Shown: positions 1 to 8,762, counted from the first letter of the stretch. The stretch: DNA of 64,000 nucleotides from an uncultured Pelagibacteraceae bacterium (GCA_902603905.1 CACKWM010000004.1:16163-80162); one strand, 5' to 3'. Made by a program: numbers and translations. Notes: generated from the sequence alone by a model not told the origin.

Positions 1-15
1 TAAAGCGAGGGAAGC

Positions 16-1662
16 ATGACCAAAAAAAAGAATACTTGGAAAAATCCTTTGGCTATTTGGGGTGCAAAAGGTGGAAATTATGAAGTTCCAACACCACCAT
101 ATAAAGATCCGCATGATATATGGAAAAAAACAAATTCATATAAAGTTCCAATAAAAAAAATAGGTAGATTTCACTATGAATATAAGTCTTCAAATCACGG
201 AAACAAAATTTGGAATCGTCTAAGATGGTGGCCAACAAGAAGAACTATTTTGTGGACTAAAGGAGTTTATAATAGAAAAAGTTTAAAAGCTGAAAAAATA
301 AGAAAAGACAAAAGACCAATTTTTTGGTTTTTTGGATTGCTTTTTTTAGCTATTGCTCCATTTATTTTACCAGAAGGAAACAAAACTGCTCTTTTAACAG
401 CAGGAGGAATTTTTGGAATTTATGCATCTATTAACTTGTGTTGGACACTTATAATTGGAACTGCAGGCATATTTTCCTTAGCAACATATGCTATTGTAGG
501 AATTTCAGCATTTTTTACATGCTGGCTATCAATAAACTTGGGTCTTCCTTGGTGGACCTTGCCTTTAATAGGTATGTTTATAGGCTTAGGGTTTGGAATA
601 ATTATTGCGCTACCAGCTTTAAGATTAGATGGCTTTTACTATGGATTGCTTACCCTGGGGCTAAATGAACTTTGTAGAGTTTTTATAACGACATCAAAAG
701 CTTTCGGATCAGCATCTGGTGGTTTGTTCGGAGCAGACACTTTTATAAACCAAGACTGGACACCAATGACACAAACCTATGCAAGTTATTATAGTGCATT
801 TCTATTATTAATTGCTGCATTGTTTTTATTTAGATTTGTTGATGGAAAGCGTATAGGAAGAATTTTAAAATTAGCGCCAGAAAAAAAAGAGTCATTTGCT
901 GAAGCTTCTGGGGTAGATTATAAAAGAGCTAGAGTTACAGTGTTTTTAATTTCCTCAGTTGCATTAGGATTCATTGGAGGTTTTTATGCAGCTTATTACA
1001 GAGGCGTAGCTTTTAATCTTTTTGATTTTCATACTGTAGTAATGGGGCTAGCCATGATCACAATTGGTGGAATTGGCAGATCTGAAGGCGCAGTTGTAGG
1101 CACACTAATAATTGTAATTTTAGATAGAGTGTTAATAGAATTAGGTCCAATGAGATATATAATTATTGGGGTTTTAATGATGTTTACCATTTTATTTCTT
1201 CGAAATGGGTTATTTGGAATAAGAAAACAATTTAAGGAATGGAGAAACAAAAAAAAGAATGAAGTAAGATCAACCAGGGTAGAAAGAGGAGGAGAAATGT
1301 TACCAGAGCAATCAACTGAGATGGATAATAAAGATGAAGTGTATAGAAAGAGATATGATAAAATGCAAAGAGAGTTTTTAAAAACCCTAATTTGTAATGA
1401 AATTATTGAAGAACATAAAAATAAACCATTAGGCCAACATAGCGAAGCGCTGGAAAGAGTTTTGTATTATTTTAGAAGAGCAGCAATGAATGATAAGTAT
1501 GTTGTTAAATGCGAAGAGCCTTTTAAGAAATATAAAATTATGGCTTTATCAGGTGTTAGAGGTAGGTCACCACGACTTGTTGAGGACAAAGTTTATCCCT
1601 CAGTAACGGATGCTTACCATGGGTTATTTTTAAGAAGAGTGCAAGATTTAATGGAGGCATAA
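16..1662 (+). CDS. LivM-type branched-chain amino acid/amide ABC permease with ~100 aa N-terminal extension and C-terminal dimethylformamidase small-subunit-like domain (fusion)
   Basis: 548 aa ORF. Residues ~100-410 are a polytopic LivM-like permease (GGIFGIYASINLCWTLIIGTAGIFSLATYA..., ALPALRLDGFYYGLLTLGLNEL...). Residues 428-548 align by eye with the separate DMFase small subunit at 61560..61979 (LGQHSEALERVL..., YKIMALSGVRGRSPRLVED..., LFLRRVQDLME). Confidence 0.85.
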   Translation: MTKKKNTWKNPLAIWGAKGGNYEVPTPPYKDPHDIWKKTNSYKVPIKKIGRFHYEYKSSNHGNKIWNRLRWWPTRRTILWTKGVYNRKSLKAEKIRKDKRPIFWFFGLLFLAIAPFILPEGNKTALLTAGGIFGIYASINLCWTLIIGTAGIFSLATYAIVGISAFFTCWLSINLGLPWWTLPLIGMFIGLGFGIIIALPALRLDGFYYGLLTLGLNELCRVFITTSKAFGSASGGLFGADTFINQDWTPMTQTYASYYSAFLLLIAALFLFRFVDGKRIGRILKLAPEKKESFAEASGVDYKRARVTVFLISSVALGFIGGFYAAYYRGVAFNLFDFHTVVMGLAMITIGGIGRSEGAVVGTLIIVILDRVLIELGPMRYIIIGVLMMFTILFLRNGLFGIRKQFKEWRNKKKNEVRSTRVERGGEMLPEQSTEMDNKDEVYRKRYDKMQREFLKTLICNEIIEEHKNKPLGQHSEALERVLYYFRRAAMNDKYVVKCEEPFKKYKIMALSGVRGRSPRLVEDKVYPSVTDAYHGLFLRRVQDLMEA

Positions 1663-1665
1663 AAA

Positions 1666-3987
1666 ATGGCAGAAATTAAAATATTTGGCTATACTGACAA
1701 GATATCTGTAAAACAAGGAGAAAAAATTAACTTTCACGTGTCAGCAGATGGAACAAAAACTGCTCAAGCACAACTGGTAAAATTAATTCATGGTGATGGA
1801 CATCCAGATGGGCCTGGATATTTAGATGAAAAAATTGATGATAAAATCAATGGAGAGTGGAGTGTTGAAAAACAATTCACGCAATTAGGTTCTTTCTTAA
1901 AAGTAAATGATCCAGAAAATAAATTAGCAATAGATGGTGATTTCACAATATTTGGATACATTTGTCCTTCAACGCCAAAAACTGGACATCACCAGTGGAT
2001 CTTTAGTCGTTGGAATAATAAAACAAACGAGGGGTATGGCATAGGAATTAATAAAGATGGATACTTTGAACTTGCAGTTGGAGATGGTAAAGAAGTTGAC
2101 TATTTGATTTCTGAACTGCCTATGATTAAAAAAGTTTGGTATTTTGTGGCAGCAACCTTTAACTACAAAACGGGCGATGCAACTTTATATCAAGAAGGTG
2201 TATTAACCAGATATAATTCATTACTTGGAAAAGTTGTACCCTATGATTACCGTTCACACACAAAAACAACTTTTAGATTTAAACAAAAAAATAATCCAAA
2301 AACTCCATTTATTGTTTCTGGAGCATATGATTTACATGAGTTAAGAGGTCATTTTATTTCAGGTACTTATGCAGGAAAGGTAGATAGACATGGTATTTGT
2401 AATAAAGTTTTATCTAAAGAAGATTTGGACAAAATTCGTGATGGAGAATTGCCAGAGAAAAATTCTATACTAGCGTATTGGGATACTACTGTAGGTTTTT
2501 CAGATAATGGAATAAATAATACTGTAATTGACATTGGGCCAAATAAATTAAACTCAGAAGGTCATAACCATCCAGTAAGAGCTATGACTGGATGGAACTG
2601 GAATGGAAAGAATGATAATTTTAGATTAGCCCCAAAAGAATATGGTGGAATTGATTTTCATCCTGATGCAATAACAGATGCAAAATGGAAAGTTACAAAC
2701 TCAATGACAATTCCTGAAGATTTAAAAAGTGGTGTTTATGCAATAAGATTAAGATCTGGCCCTGGTACTGGTTTAAGTGAGGAATATATTGTATTTTTTG
2801 TAAGACCTAAAAAACCAAAATCTAAAATTTGTTTTCTAGTTCCTACTGCTAGTTATTTAGCTTATGCAAATGAAAAATTAAGTTTTGAAGCAGTTATAAT
2901 TCAACCAATGACTGGGCAACCACCTACAATTACAGATATTGATATTGAGCAATATAAAAATCCTGAGTTTGGATTATCAACTTATGATAGCTACGCTGAT
3001 GGAGCTGGTGTTTGTTATTCGTCTTATAAAAGACCAATACTAAATATGAGACCGAAGTATAGAACTTCGGGAATGGGTATAACTTGGCAATTTCCTGCAG
3101 ATCTTTCTGTAATTGGGTGGTTAGAACATAATAATTATGAATATGATATAATTACTGACGAAGATCTACATAAAGAAGGTTTAAATTCTGTTAAACCTTA
3201 TAATTGCGTAATTACTGGTACTCATAATGAATATTATTCAGAAAAAATGCTTAACGCCTTAGAAGATTATGTAGCTAATGGTGGTAGAGTTTTTTCTACA
3301 GGAGCTAATGCTTATTATTGGGTTGTTGCATTTCCTGAAGAACAACCTTGGTGCATGGAAGTAAGAAAGTTAGAAGCTGGAATGAGAGCATGGGCTGCAA
3401 AACCTGGTGAGTATTATATGCAAACAACTGGAGAAAAAGGTGGATTATGGAGAACACGTGGACGTCCACCTCAAAAATTTGCAGGTGTGGGATTTATTGC
3501 AGAAGGTTTTGATACTTCTGAAAAATACAGAAAAATGCCTGATGCATGGCATAGAACAGTTTCATGGATCACAGAAGGTGTTGAAGGTGAAATTATTGGA
3601 GATCATGGATTGGCATATGGAGGTGCTGCTGGAGTGGAAATAGATAGATACGATCTTTCTTTGGGAACTCCTCCTCATACTAAAATCATTGCTTCTTCAG
3701 GGGGTCATAGTGATAATTACGTTCTTGTCACTGAAGAACTATTATATGCCTACGCTGGATTGGTGGGATCATTAGATTATAGAATAAGAGCTGACATGAC
3801 TTATTTTACATCTCCAAATAATGGTGCTGTATTTTCCACAGGATCTATTGCATTTGGACAGTCCCTACCTAGTAACAATTTTAATAATAGTTCATCAACA
3901 GTGATGAAAAATGTAATTAATGCATTTATGAAAGATGGAAAGTTGCCTGGAGGCTTGTGGACTTTAGAAGAAAAACAATGGAAGTAA
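1666..3987 (+). CDS. N,N-dimethylformamidase large-subunit-like protein
   Basis: 773 aa, strong whole-length similarity to the second copy at 59180..61537; shared motifs PT(A/N)SYLAYxN, GLSTYxxxxDGxGV, ILNMRPKYR, EVRKxEAGxRAW. Confidence 0.85.
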   Translation: MAEIKIFGYTDKISVKQGEKINFHVSADGTKTAQAQLVKLIHGDGHPDGPGYLDEKIDDKINGEWSVEKQFTQLGSFLKVNDPENKLAIDGDFTIFGYICPSTPKTGHHQWIFSRWNNKTNEGYGIGINKDGYFELAVGDGKEVDYLISELPMIKKVWYFVAATFNYKTGDATLYQEGVLTRYNSLLGKVVPYDYRSHTKTTFRFKQKNNPKTPFIVSGAYDLHELRGHFISGTYAGKVDRHGICNKVLSKEDLDKIRDGELPEKNSILAYWDTTVGFSDNGINNTVIDIGPNKLNSEGHNHPVRAMTGWNWNGKNDNFRLAPKEYGGIDFHPDAITDAKWKVTNSMTIPEDLKSGVYAIRLRSGPGTGLSEEYIVFFVRPKKPKSKICFLVPTASYLAYANEKLSFEAVIIQPMTGQPPTITDIDIEQYKNPEFGLSTYDSYADGAGVCYSSYKRPILNMRPKYRTSGMGITWQFPADLSVIGWLEHNNYEYDIITDEDLHKEGLNSVKPYNCVITGTHNEYYSEKMLNALEDYVANGGRVFSTGANAYYWVVAFPEEQPWCMEVRKLEAGMRAWAAKPGEYYMQTTGEKGGLWRTRGRPPQKFAGVGFIAEGFDTSEKYRKMPDAWHRTVSWITEGVEGEIIGDHGLAYGGAAGVEIDRYDLSLGTPPHTKIIASSGGHSDNYVLVTEELLYAYAGLVGSLDYRIRADMTYFTSPNNGAVFSTGSIAFGQSLPSNNFNNSSSTVMKNVINAFMKDGKLPGGLWTLEEKQWK

Positions 3988-4003
3988 CACTTAAAATAAT
4001 AAA

Positions 4004-4075
4004 ATGATAAAATTATTAATAGTGGTAGCTGTGATCGTGATTTTAGCTGCAATTCTAGTTTATTTATATGCCTAA
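4004..4075 (+). CDS. Putative 23-aa single-TM peptide (MIKLLIVVAVIVILAAILVYLYA)
   Basis: Hand-translated small ORF just after the DMFase large subunit; almost entirely hydrophobic. Confidence 0.4.
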   Translation: MIKLLIVVAVIVILAAILVYLYA

Positions 4076-4092
4076 TTGTGATTTAAATAATT

Positions 4093-4245
4093 ATGGAAAA
4101 CGGAGAAAACAAAAATAAAACGCCATATAAAATGGCTCGTTTAGCTTGGCCAAAAGCAAAATATGGCCTTATATTTGCAGTTATTATGATAGTAATTATT
4201 AATCTGATTTATTATAAAGATGCTATTTTTTCATTATTTAAATAA
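4093..4245 (+). CDS. Putative 50-aa single-TM protein (MENGENKNKTPYKMARLAWPKAKYGLIFAVIMIVIINLIYYKDAIFSLFK)
   Basis: Hand-translated small ORF filling the gap between the DMFase large subunit and the GS-like gene; charged N-terminus followed by one TM helix. Confidence 0.5.
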   Translation: MENGENKNKTPYKMARLAWPKAKYGLIFAVIMIVIINLIYYKDAIFSLFK

Positions 4246-4269
4246 CGTTGAATTAAAATTAAAAAAAAT

Positions 4270-5595
4270 ATGTCAAAAAATTTATCTAAAATAGCAAAAA
4301 CAAAAAAAATTAAATATTTTTTAATTAGTTTCGTTGATTTGTTTGGTGTTCTGAGATCAAAGTTAGTTCCTGCGCGAGCGATTGGCGAAATGCAAGAAAA
4401 TGGCGCTGGATTTGCTGGATTTGCAACTTGGCTTGATATGACACCAGCAGATACTGACATGTTTGCTATCCCAGATCCTGACAGCTTAATTCAACTGCCA
4501 TGGAACAAAGAAGTGGGTTGGTTAGCATCGGATTTATGGATGGGTGGAAAACCTGTAAAAGCATCACCGCGTGTAATGCTTAAAGAACAGATAAAAAAAC
4601 TTAATACAAAAAATTTAACTATGAAATCTGGTGTTGAATGTGAATATTTTTTAATCACACAAGATGGGAAAAAAATTGCAGATGAAAGAGATACTCAATC
4701 AAAACCTTGTTATGATCAATCAGCTTTAATGCGAAGGTATGATTTAATTAAAGAAATTTGCGATAGTATGATTGAACTTGGATGGAACCCTTATCAAAAT
4801 GATCATGAAGATGCTAATGGGCAATTTGAAATGAATTGGGATTACAGCGATTGTTTAACAACGGCAGATCGACATGTTTTTTTTAAATTTATGGTAAAAT
4901 CATTAGCAGAGAAGCATGGTTTAAGAGCAACTTTCATGCCTAAACCTTTTCAAAACTTAACTGGCAATGGTTGTCATGCTCATATTTCTTTATGGGACGG
5001 CAAACAAAATAAATTTTTAGAAAGTGGGGAAAAACTTGGTTTAAGCAAAATAGCATATAATTTTTTAGGTGGAATAATGAAATTTGCACAACCATTAACT
5101 GCTTTCTTTAATCCTACAATAAATAGTTATAGAAGAATTAATGCACCGCCTACTAAATCAGGTGCTTCATGGTCTCCAAGTAGTATTTCTTACTCAGGAA
5201 ATAATAGAACCCACATGATAAGAGTCCCTGACCCAGGAAGATTTGAATTAAGATTAATGGATGGTGCAACTAATCCTTATTTGCTGCAAGCAGGAGTTGC
5301 CGCGGCAGGTATACATGGATTAATTAATAAAATAGATCCAGGTGAACCTTTGTCGTGCAACATGTATACGGAATACAAAAAATATCCTGATTTAAAAAAA
5401 TTGCCTGATTGTATTGAAGATTCTTTAGATGAACTTGATAATAGTAAAGAAATTAAAGAAGCTTTTGGAGAGAATGTAATAAACAGTTTTATAAAATTAA
5501 AAAAAATGGAAGTAGAAGAGTTTAATAAAGAAGAAAATTTTGATAAAAAAAAAGAAGTTACAAGCTGGGAAAAAGAAAACACTTTAGATTGTTAA
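4270..5595 (+). CDS. Glutamine synthetase family protein, type III/GlnT or gamma-glutamylmethylamide synthetase (GMAS)-like
   Basis: 441 aa: KIKYFLISFVDLFGVLRSKLVPA, GFAGFATWLDMTPADTDMFAIPDPDS, GNGCHAHISLWDG, FELRLMDGATNPYLLQAGVAAAG. Confidence 0.8.
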   Translation: MSKNLSKIAKTKKIKYFLISFVDLFGVLRSKLVPARAIGEMQENGAGFAGFATWLDMTPADTDMFAIPDPDSLIQLPWNKEVGWLASDLWMGGKPVKASPRVMLKEQIKKLNTKNLTMKSGVECEYFLITQDGKKIADERDTQSKPCYDQSALMRRYDLIKEICDSMIELGWNPYQNDHEDANGQFEMNWDYSDCLTTADRHVFFKFMVKSLAEKHGLRATFMPKPFQNLTGNGCHAHISLWDGKQNKFLESGEKLGLSKIAYNFLGGIMKFAQPLTAFFNPTINSYRRINAPPTKSGASWSPSSISYSGNNRTHMIRVPDPGRFELRLMDGATNPYLLQAGVAAAGIHGLINKIDPGEPLSCNMYTEYKKYPDLKKLPDCIEDSLDELDNSKEIKEAFGENVINSFIKLKKMEVEEFNKEENFDKKKEVTSWEKENTLDC

Positions 5596-5598
5596 CGA

Positions 5599-6723
5599 AT
5601 GTCAACAGGATCTGAAGTTCTAAAATGGAAATATTCACAGTTTTTAAAAAACAAAAAAAATAACTTTAACAAAAATAATATTTTAAACGTACTAACAAAG
5701 CATGAAATTGATGAAGCATACAAGATAATTTCAAAATGGGAGAATTACTCACCTACTCCACTAATATCTTTAAAAAAACTTTCTGAAAAATTAAAACTTA
5801 ATAATATTTTTTATAAAGATGAGTCTAAAAGATTTCATCTAAAATCATTTAAAGCTCTTGGGGGTTCTTATGCTGTTGAAAAAGTTACTAAAGGAAAAAA
5901 AAATATAATTATTTCTACTGCTACTGCCGGAAATCACGGAAGATCAGTTGCATGGGGGTCCAAAAAATTAGGACTAAAATGTAAAATTTTTATTAGTGAA
6001 TACGTAAGTGAATTTAGAGCAAAAGTAATGAGAAGCTTTGGTGCAGACGTAATAAGAGTTAAGGGAAATTATGATAATTCGTTAAAAGAATGTATTAAAC
6101 AATCTAAACAAAATAAGTGGCAAATCATTCAAGATGTCGCGTGGCAAGATTATAAGTTGGTACCTAAATTAACTATGGCAGGATACACAGTAATGATGAA
6201 AGAAATATCAGAACAAATAAATAATAAGAAAATTTCACATGTTATATTGCAAGCTGGAGTTGGTGGAATGGCAGCCGCAATGATAGCTGGTATAGCTAGA
6301 TATTTAAATCATATTCCTCAAATTATTGTAGTTGAACCAGAAAGTGCAGCATGTGTTCTGGAAAGTATAAAAGCCGGCAAAATTGAAAAAATTTCTATTA
6401 AAAAAGAAAGTTTAATGGGTGGCATGTCTTGTGACGAAGTATCCATGGTTCCCTGGGAAATATTAAAAAATTCTGTAAACCATTGTGTAACTGTTTCAGA
6501 TAATTACATTTCAAAAACTGTTAAATCTCTTTCAAACTGTGAGTTTAGTAAAGAAAAAATTATTGGGGGTGAATGCTCAACGCCAGGAATTATTGGTTTA
6601 GCCGGTTTATGTAATGATAATGAAATTAAAAAAAAAATAAATTTAAATGATCGATCTAATGTTTTGCTATTTGGTTGTGAGGGTGATGCGGATGAAGAGT
6701 TGTATCAAAAATTATTAAATTAA
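5599..6723 (+). CDS. PLP-dependent diaminopropionate ammonia-lyase/threonine dehydratase-fold enzyme
   Basis: 374 aa with YSPTPLISLKKLSEKL..KDESKRFHLKSFKALGGSYAV (PLP Lys region), TATAGNHGRSVAWG and LFGCEGDAD. Confidence 0.75.
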   Translation: MSTGSEVLKWKYSQFLKNKKNNFNKNNILNVLTKHEIDEAYKIISKWENYSPTPLISLKKLSEKLKLNNIFYKDESKRFHLKSFKALGGSYAVEKVTKGKKNIIISTATAGNHGRSVAWGSKKLGLKCKIFISEYVSEFRAKVMRSFGADVIRVKGNYDNSLKECIKQSKQNKWQIIQDVAWQDYKLVPKLTMAGYTVMMKEISEQINNKKISHVILQAGVGGMAAAMIAGIARYLNHIPQIIVVEPESAACVLESIKAGKIEKISIKKESLMGGMSCDEVSMVPWEILKNSVNHCVTVSDNYISKTVKSLSNCEFSKEKIIGGECSTPGIIGLAGLCNDNEIKKKINLNDRSNVLLFGCEGDADEELYQKLLN

Positions 6724-7220
6724 TGGTTAATTTAATGAAAAAAAACTTAATATTAATAATTATATTTTATTTTATATTTATCATTTCTTCTTATGGAGCT
6801 GGATCAGGTGCTGGTGCTGGATCAACTGATTATTATAAAAAAGCAATATCTCTAGTTAAAAGAGCAAAAAAACTCGAAAAAAAAGGTAAAATTGAGAAAG
6901 CTAATAAGAGGTACGAAAAAGCTCTTCAATATTTAATAAAATCTAACAAAAAAAAACCAAACCAACCTGATACACTTAACTATTTGGGGTTTACTACAAG
7001 AAAATTAGGTGATTATAAAAAAGGAGAAGAATATTATTTATCAGGATTAAAAATTAATCCTAACCATAAAGGAATAAATGAATATCTTGGCGAACTATAT
7101 GTAGTTACAAATAGAATTAAGCTTGCAAAAGAAAGATTAAATGTTTTAAAAAATTGTAACTGTGAAGAGTATATAGAATTAAAAGAAATTATTGAGGGTA
7201 AAAAAAAATCTAAATATTAA
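6723..7220 (+). CDS. TPR-containing secreted/lipid-anchored protein
   Basis: Signal-like N-terminus followed by TPR motifs (NYLGFTTRKLGDYKKGEEYYLSGLKINPNHKG). Confidence 0.65.
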   Translation: MVNLMKKNLILIIIFYFIFIISSYGAGSGAGAGSTDYYKKAISLVKRAKKLEKKGKIEKANKRYEKALQYLIKSNKKKPNQPDTLNYLGFTTRKLGDYKKGEEYYLSGLKINPNHKGINEYLGELYVVTNRIKLAKERLNVLKNCNCEEYIELKEIIEGKKKSKY

Positions 7221-7225
7221 TTTTT

Positions 7226-7606
7226 ATGCATATTATAGAAGCTCTTGGAAGAATTTTTCTTTCAAGTTTATTTTTAATTGAAGGAATTAAAAAGTTTTTC
7301 TTACAAGAAGAAACTATAATATATATGGAAGAATATGGAGTTCCTGAAATTTTATTTTTTCCTTCTCTTATTCTTGAAATTCTATTTCCCTTGTTAATAA
7401 TTGTGGGATACAAAACCAGAATTTCAGCATCAATAATGTCACTATTTACTTTAACTGTTGCAATAATTTTTCACACTAACTTTCAAAATGAAATGGAATT
7501 AATTTTTTTCTTAAAAGATCTAGCAATTGCAGGTGGTTTTTTGATTATAGCCACAAACGACCCTAAAATTTGTAGTATAGATTATTTTTTAAAATCAAAA
7601 AAATAA
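7226..7606 (+). CDS. DoxX-family membrane protein
   Basis: 126 aa; GRIFLSSLFLIEGIKKF..., LEILFPLLIIVGYKTRISA. Confidence 0.65.
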   Translation: MHIIEALGRIFLSSLFLIEGIKKFFLQEETIIYMEEYGVPEILFFPSLILEILFPLLIIVGYKTRISASIMSLFTLTVAIIFHTNFQNEMELIFFLKDLAIAGGFLIIATNDPKICSIDYFLKSKK

Positions 7607-8061
7607 TGAAGTTATTAAAAAAAAAGGACAAAGAAAATTTCTATAAAATTTTTAAACCAGAACTTTCTCCAAAAAAAATGTTGGAGTTGGGTGTATTTGG
7701 AGGCTCATATTTTGGAAGTAATATCAAAGAATATCCAAAATCTTGGTTTGTTAATGCAAAAATTAGTAAAGACTTTAATGTTGATCTAAATAGATTTAAA
7801 GTTAAATCAGGTTTATCCAGAGAACATTGGATTGAAAAAGGATGGATTTTTAAAGAGGATCCACTGGGGTGGTTCCAGTGGTATTGTAGATTTTCAAATG
7901 GAAGACGTCTTCCTCATATTGATGAGATCCAAATTAAAAGATGGAAAAATTTTAAGCGTCATGTAGTTGCAATTAAAAAAAACTGTGAACCAATTGATCT
8001 AAATTGTAGAAAAAAGCAAAGACAGGCAATTTTACAGTGGGCATATAGTCCATTTATTTGA
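7606..8061 (+). CDS. Conserved hypothetical protein
   Basis: 151 aa, tightly packed after the DoxX gene; no family recognised with certainty. Confidence 0.55.
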   Translation: MKLLKKKDKENFYKIFKPELSPKKMLELGVFGGSYFGSNIKEYPKSWFVNAKISKDFNVDLNRFKVKSGLSREHWIEKGWIFKEDPLGWFQWYCRFSNGRRLPHIDEIQIKRWKNFKRHVVAIKKNCEPIDLNCRKKQRQAILQWAYSPFI

Positions 8062-8146
8062 CCTAAAATGGGTAATAAAAAGCTAAAATTACCGTAAATA
8101 AAGACTTTTTTTAACTATTCATCCACATCTAGTATGATAAAAGAAA

Positions 8147-8175
8147 CTCAATACTACTGATTGAGATTCGGTAGT
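8147..8175 (+). promoter_or_regulatory. Overlapping hairpins (possible pseudoknot or switch) in the leader of the 8201 gene
   Basis: CTCAAT (8147-8152)/ATTGAG (8160-8165) interleaved with ACTACTGA (8153-8160)/TCGGTAGT (8168-8175, one G-U pair), followed by AGGGAG SD at 8189-8194. Confidence 0.35.
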
Positions 8176-8200
8176 TGTTAACAAAAAAAGGGAGTTAAAC

Positions 8201-8416
8201 ATGAAAATATTATCAGGTCTAACCGGCACGATAAATAGCTTAACTAGCGTAGTTATTGCTTTGTTAGGATTAGGTATCGTTGTTTCTCTACTTGGTGGAA
8301 ATGTTCCATTTGTAGGTGGAGTGGCAGATAACATAGTAAGTCTGGTTCAAGGTTTAGGTGATGCAGGTATAGTTGGCTTAGTAGCGGCTATTATCATTTT
8401 GAACCTATATAAATAG
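8201..8416 (+). CDS. Small hydrophobic membrane protein (71 aa)
   Basis: AGGGAG Shine-Dalgarno 6 nt upstream; paralogous to 8526..8762 (GxNVPFxG...NIxSLxxxLGxxG). Confidence 0.7.
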   Translation: MKILSGLTGTINSLTSVVIALLGLGIVVSLLGGNVPFVGGVADNIVSLVQGLGDAGIVGLVAAIIILNLYK

Positions 8417-8437
8417 AGGAAGATTAACTAAATTAAG

Positions 8438-8461
8438 TTAGCAACCTCCCTCTCTTGCTAA
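8438..8461 (+). ncRNA. Hairpin with C-rich anti-SD-like loop (candidate 3'UTR-derived sRNA element)
   Basis: TTAGCAA (8438-8444)-CCTCCCTCTC-TTGCTAA (8455-8461). Confidence 0.35.
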
Positions 8462-8477
8462 TGGTTATATGTAAAAT

Positions 8478-8508
8478 TCCCTAATCTTACACCTTGTAAG
8501 ATTAGGGA
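8478..8508 (+). other. 13-bp perfect hairpin, possible terminator or RNA-stabilising structure
   Basis: TCCCTAATCTTAC-ACCTT-GTAAGATTAGGGA; no long T-tract follows, so intrinsic termination is uncertain. Confidence 0.6.
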
Positions 8509-8525
8509 TTTAAGGAAGGAAAATT

Positions 8526-8762
8526 ATGAATAGTTGGATTTCAAAAATTACAAGTTACTTAAACAAATTTTTAGAAGTTGGAGTTTTGCTGTTAGGAGTT
8601 TCTGTTATAGCAGAAATACTGTTTGGCCCTAATGTGCCTTTTTTTGGTTCACAAGTAACTGAAAATATAATTTCGTTGCTTAATAGCCTAGGTAACCAAG
8701 GTACTGCTGCTTTAATAGTAGTTTTCGCAGTATTATTCGTTTACAGAAAATTTTTAAAGTAA
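8526..8762 (+). CDS. Small hydrophobic membrane protein (78 aa), paralog of the preceding gene
   Basis: AAGGAAGG SD; FGPNVPFFGSQVTENIISLLNSLGNQGT matches GGNVPFVGGVADNIVSLVQGLGDAGI. Confidence 0.7.
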   Translation: MNSWISKITSYLNKFLEVGVLLLGVSVIAEILFGPNVPFFGSQVTENIISLLNSLGNQGTAALIVVFAVLFVYRKFLK

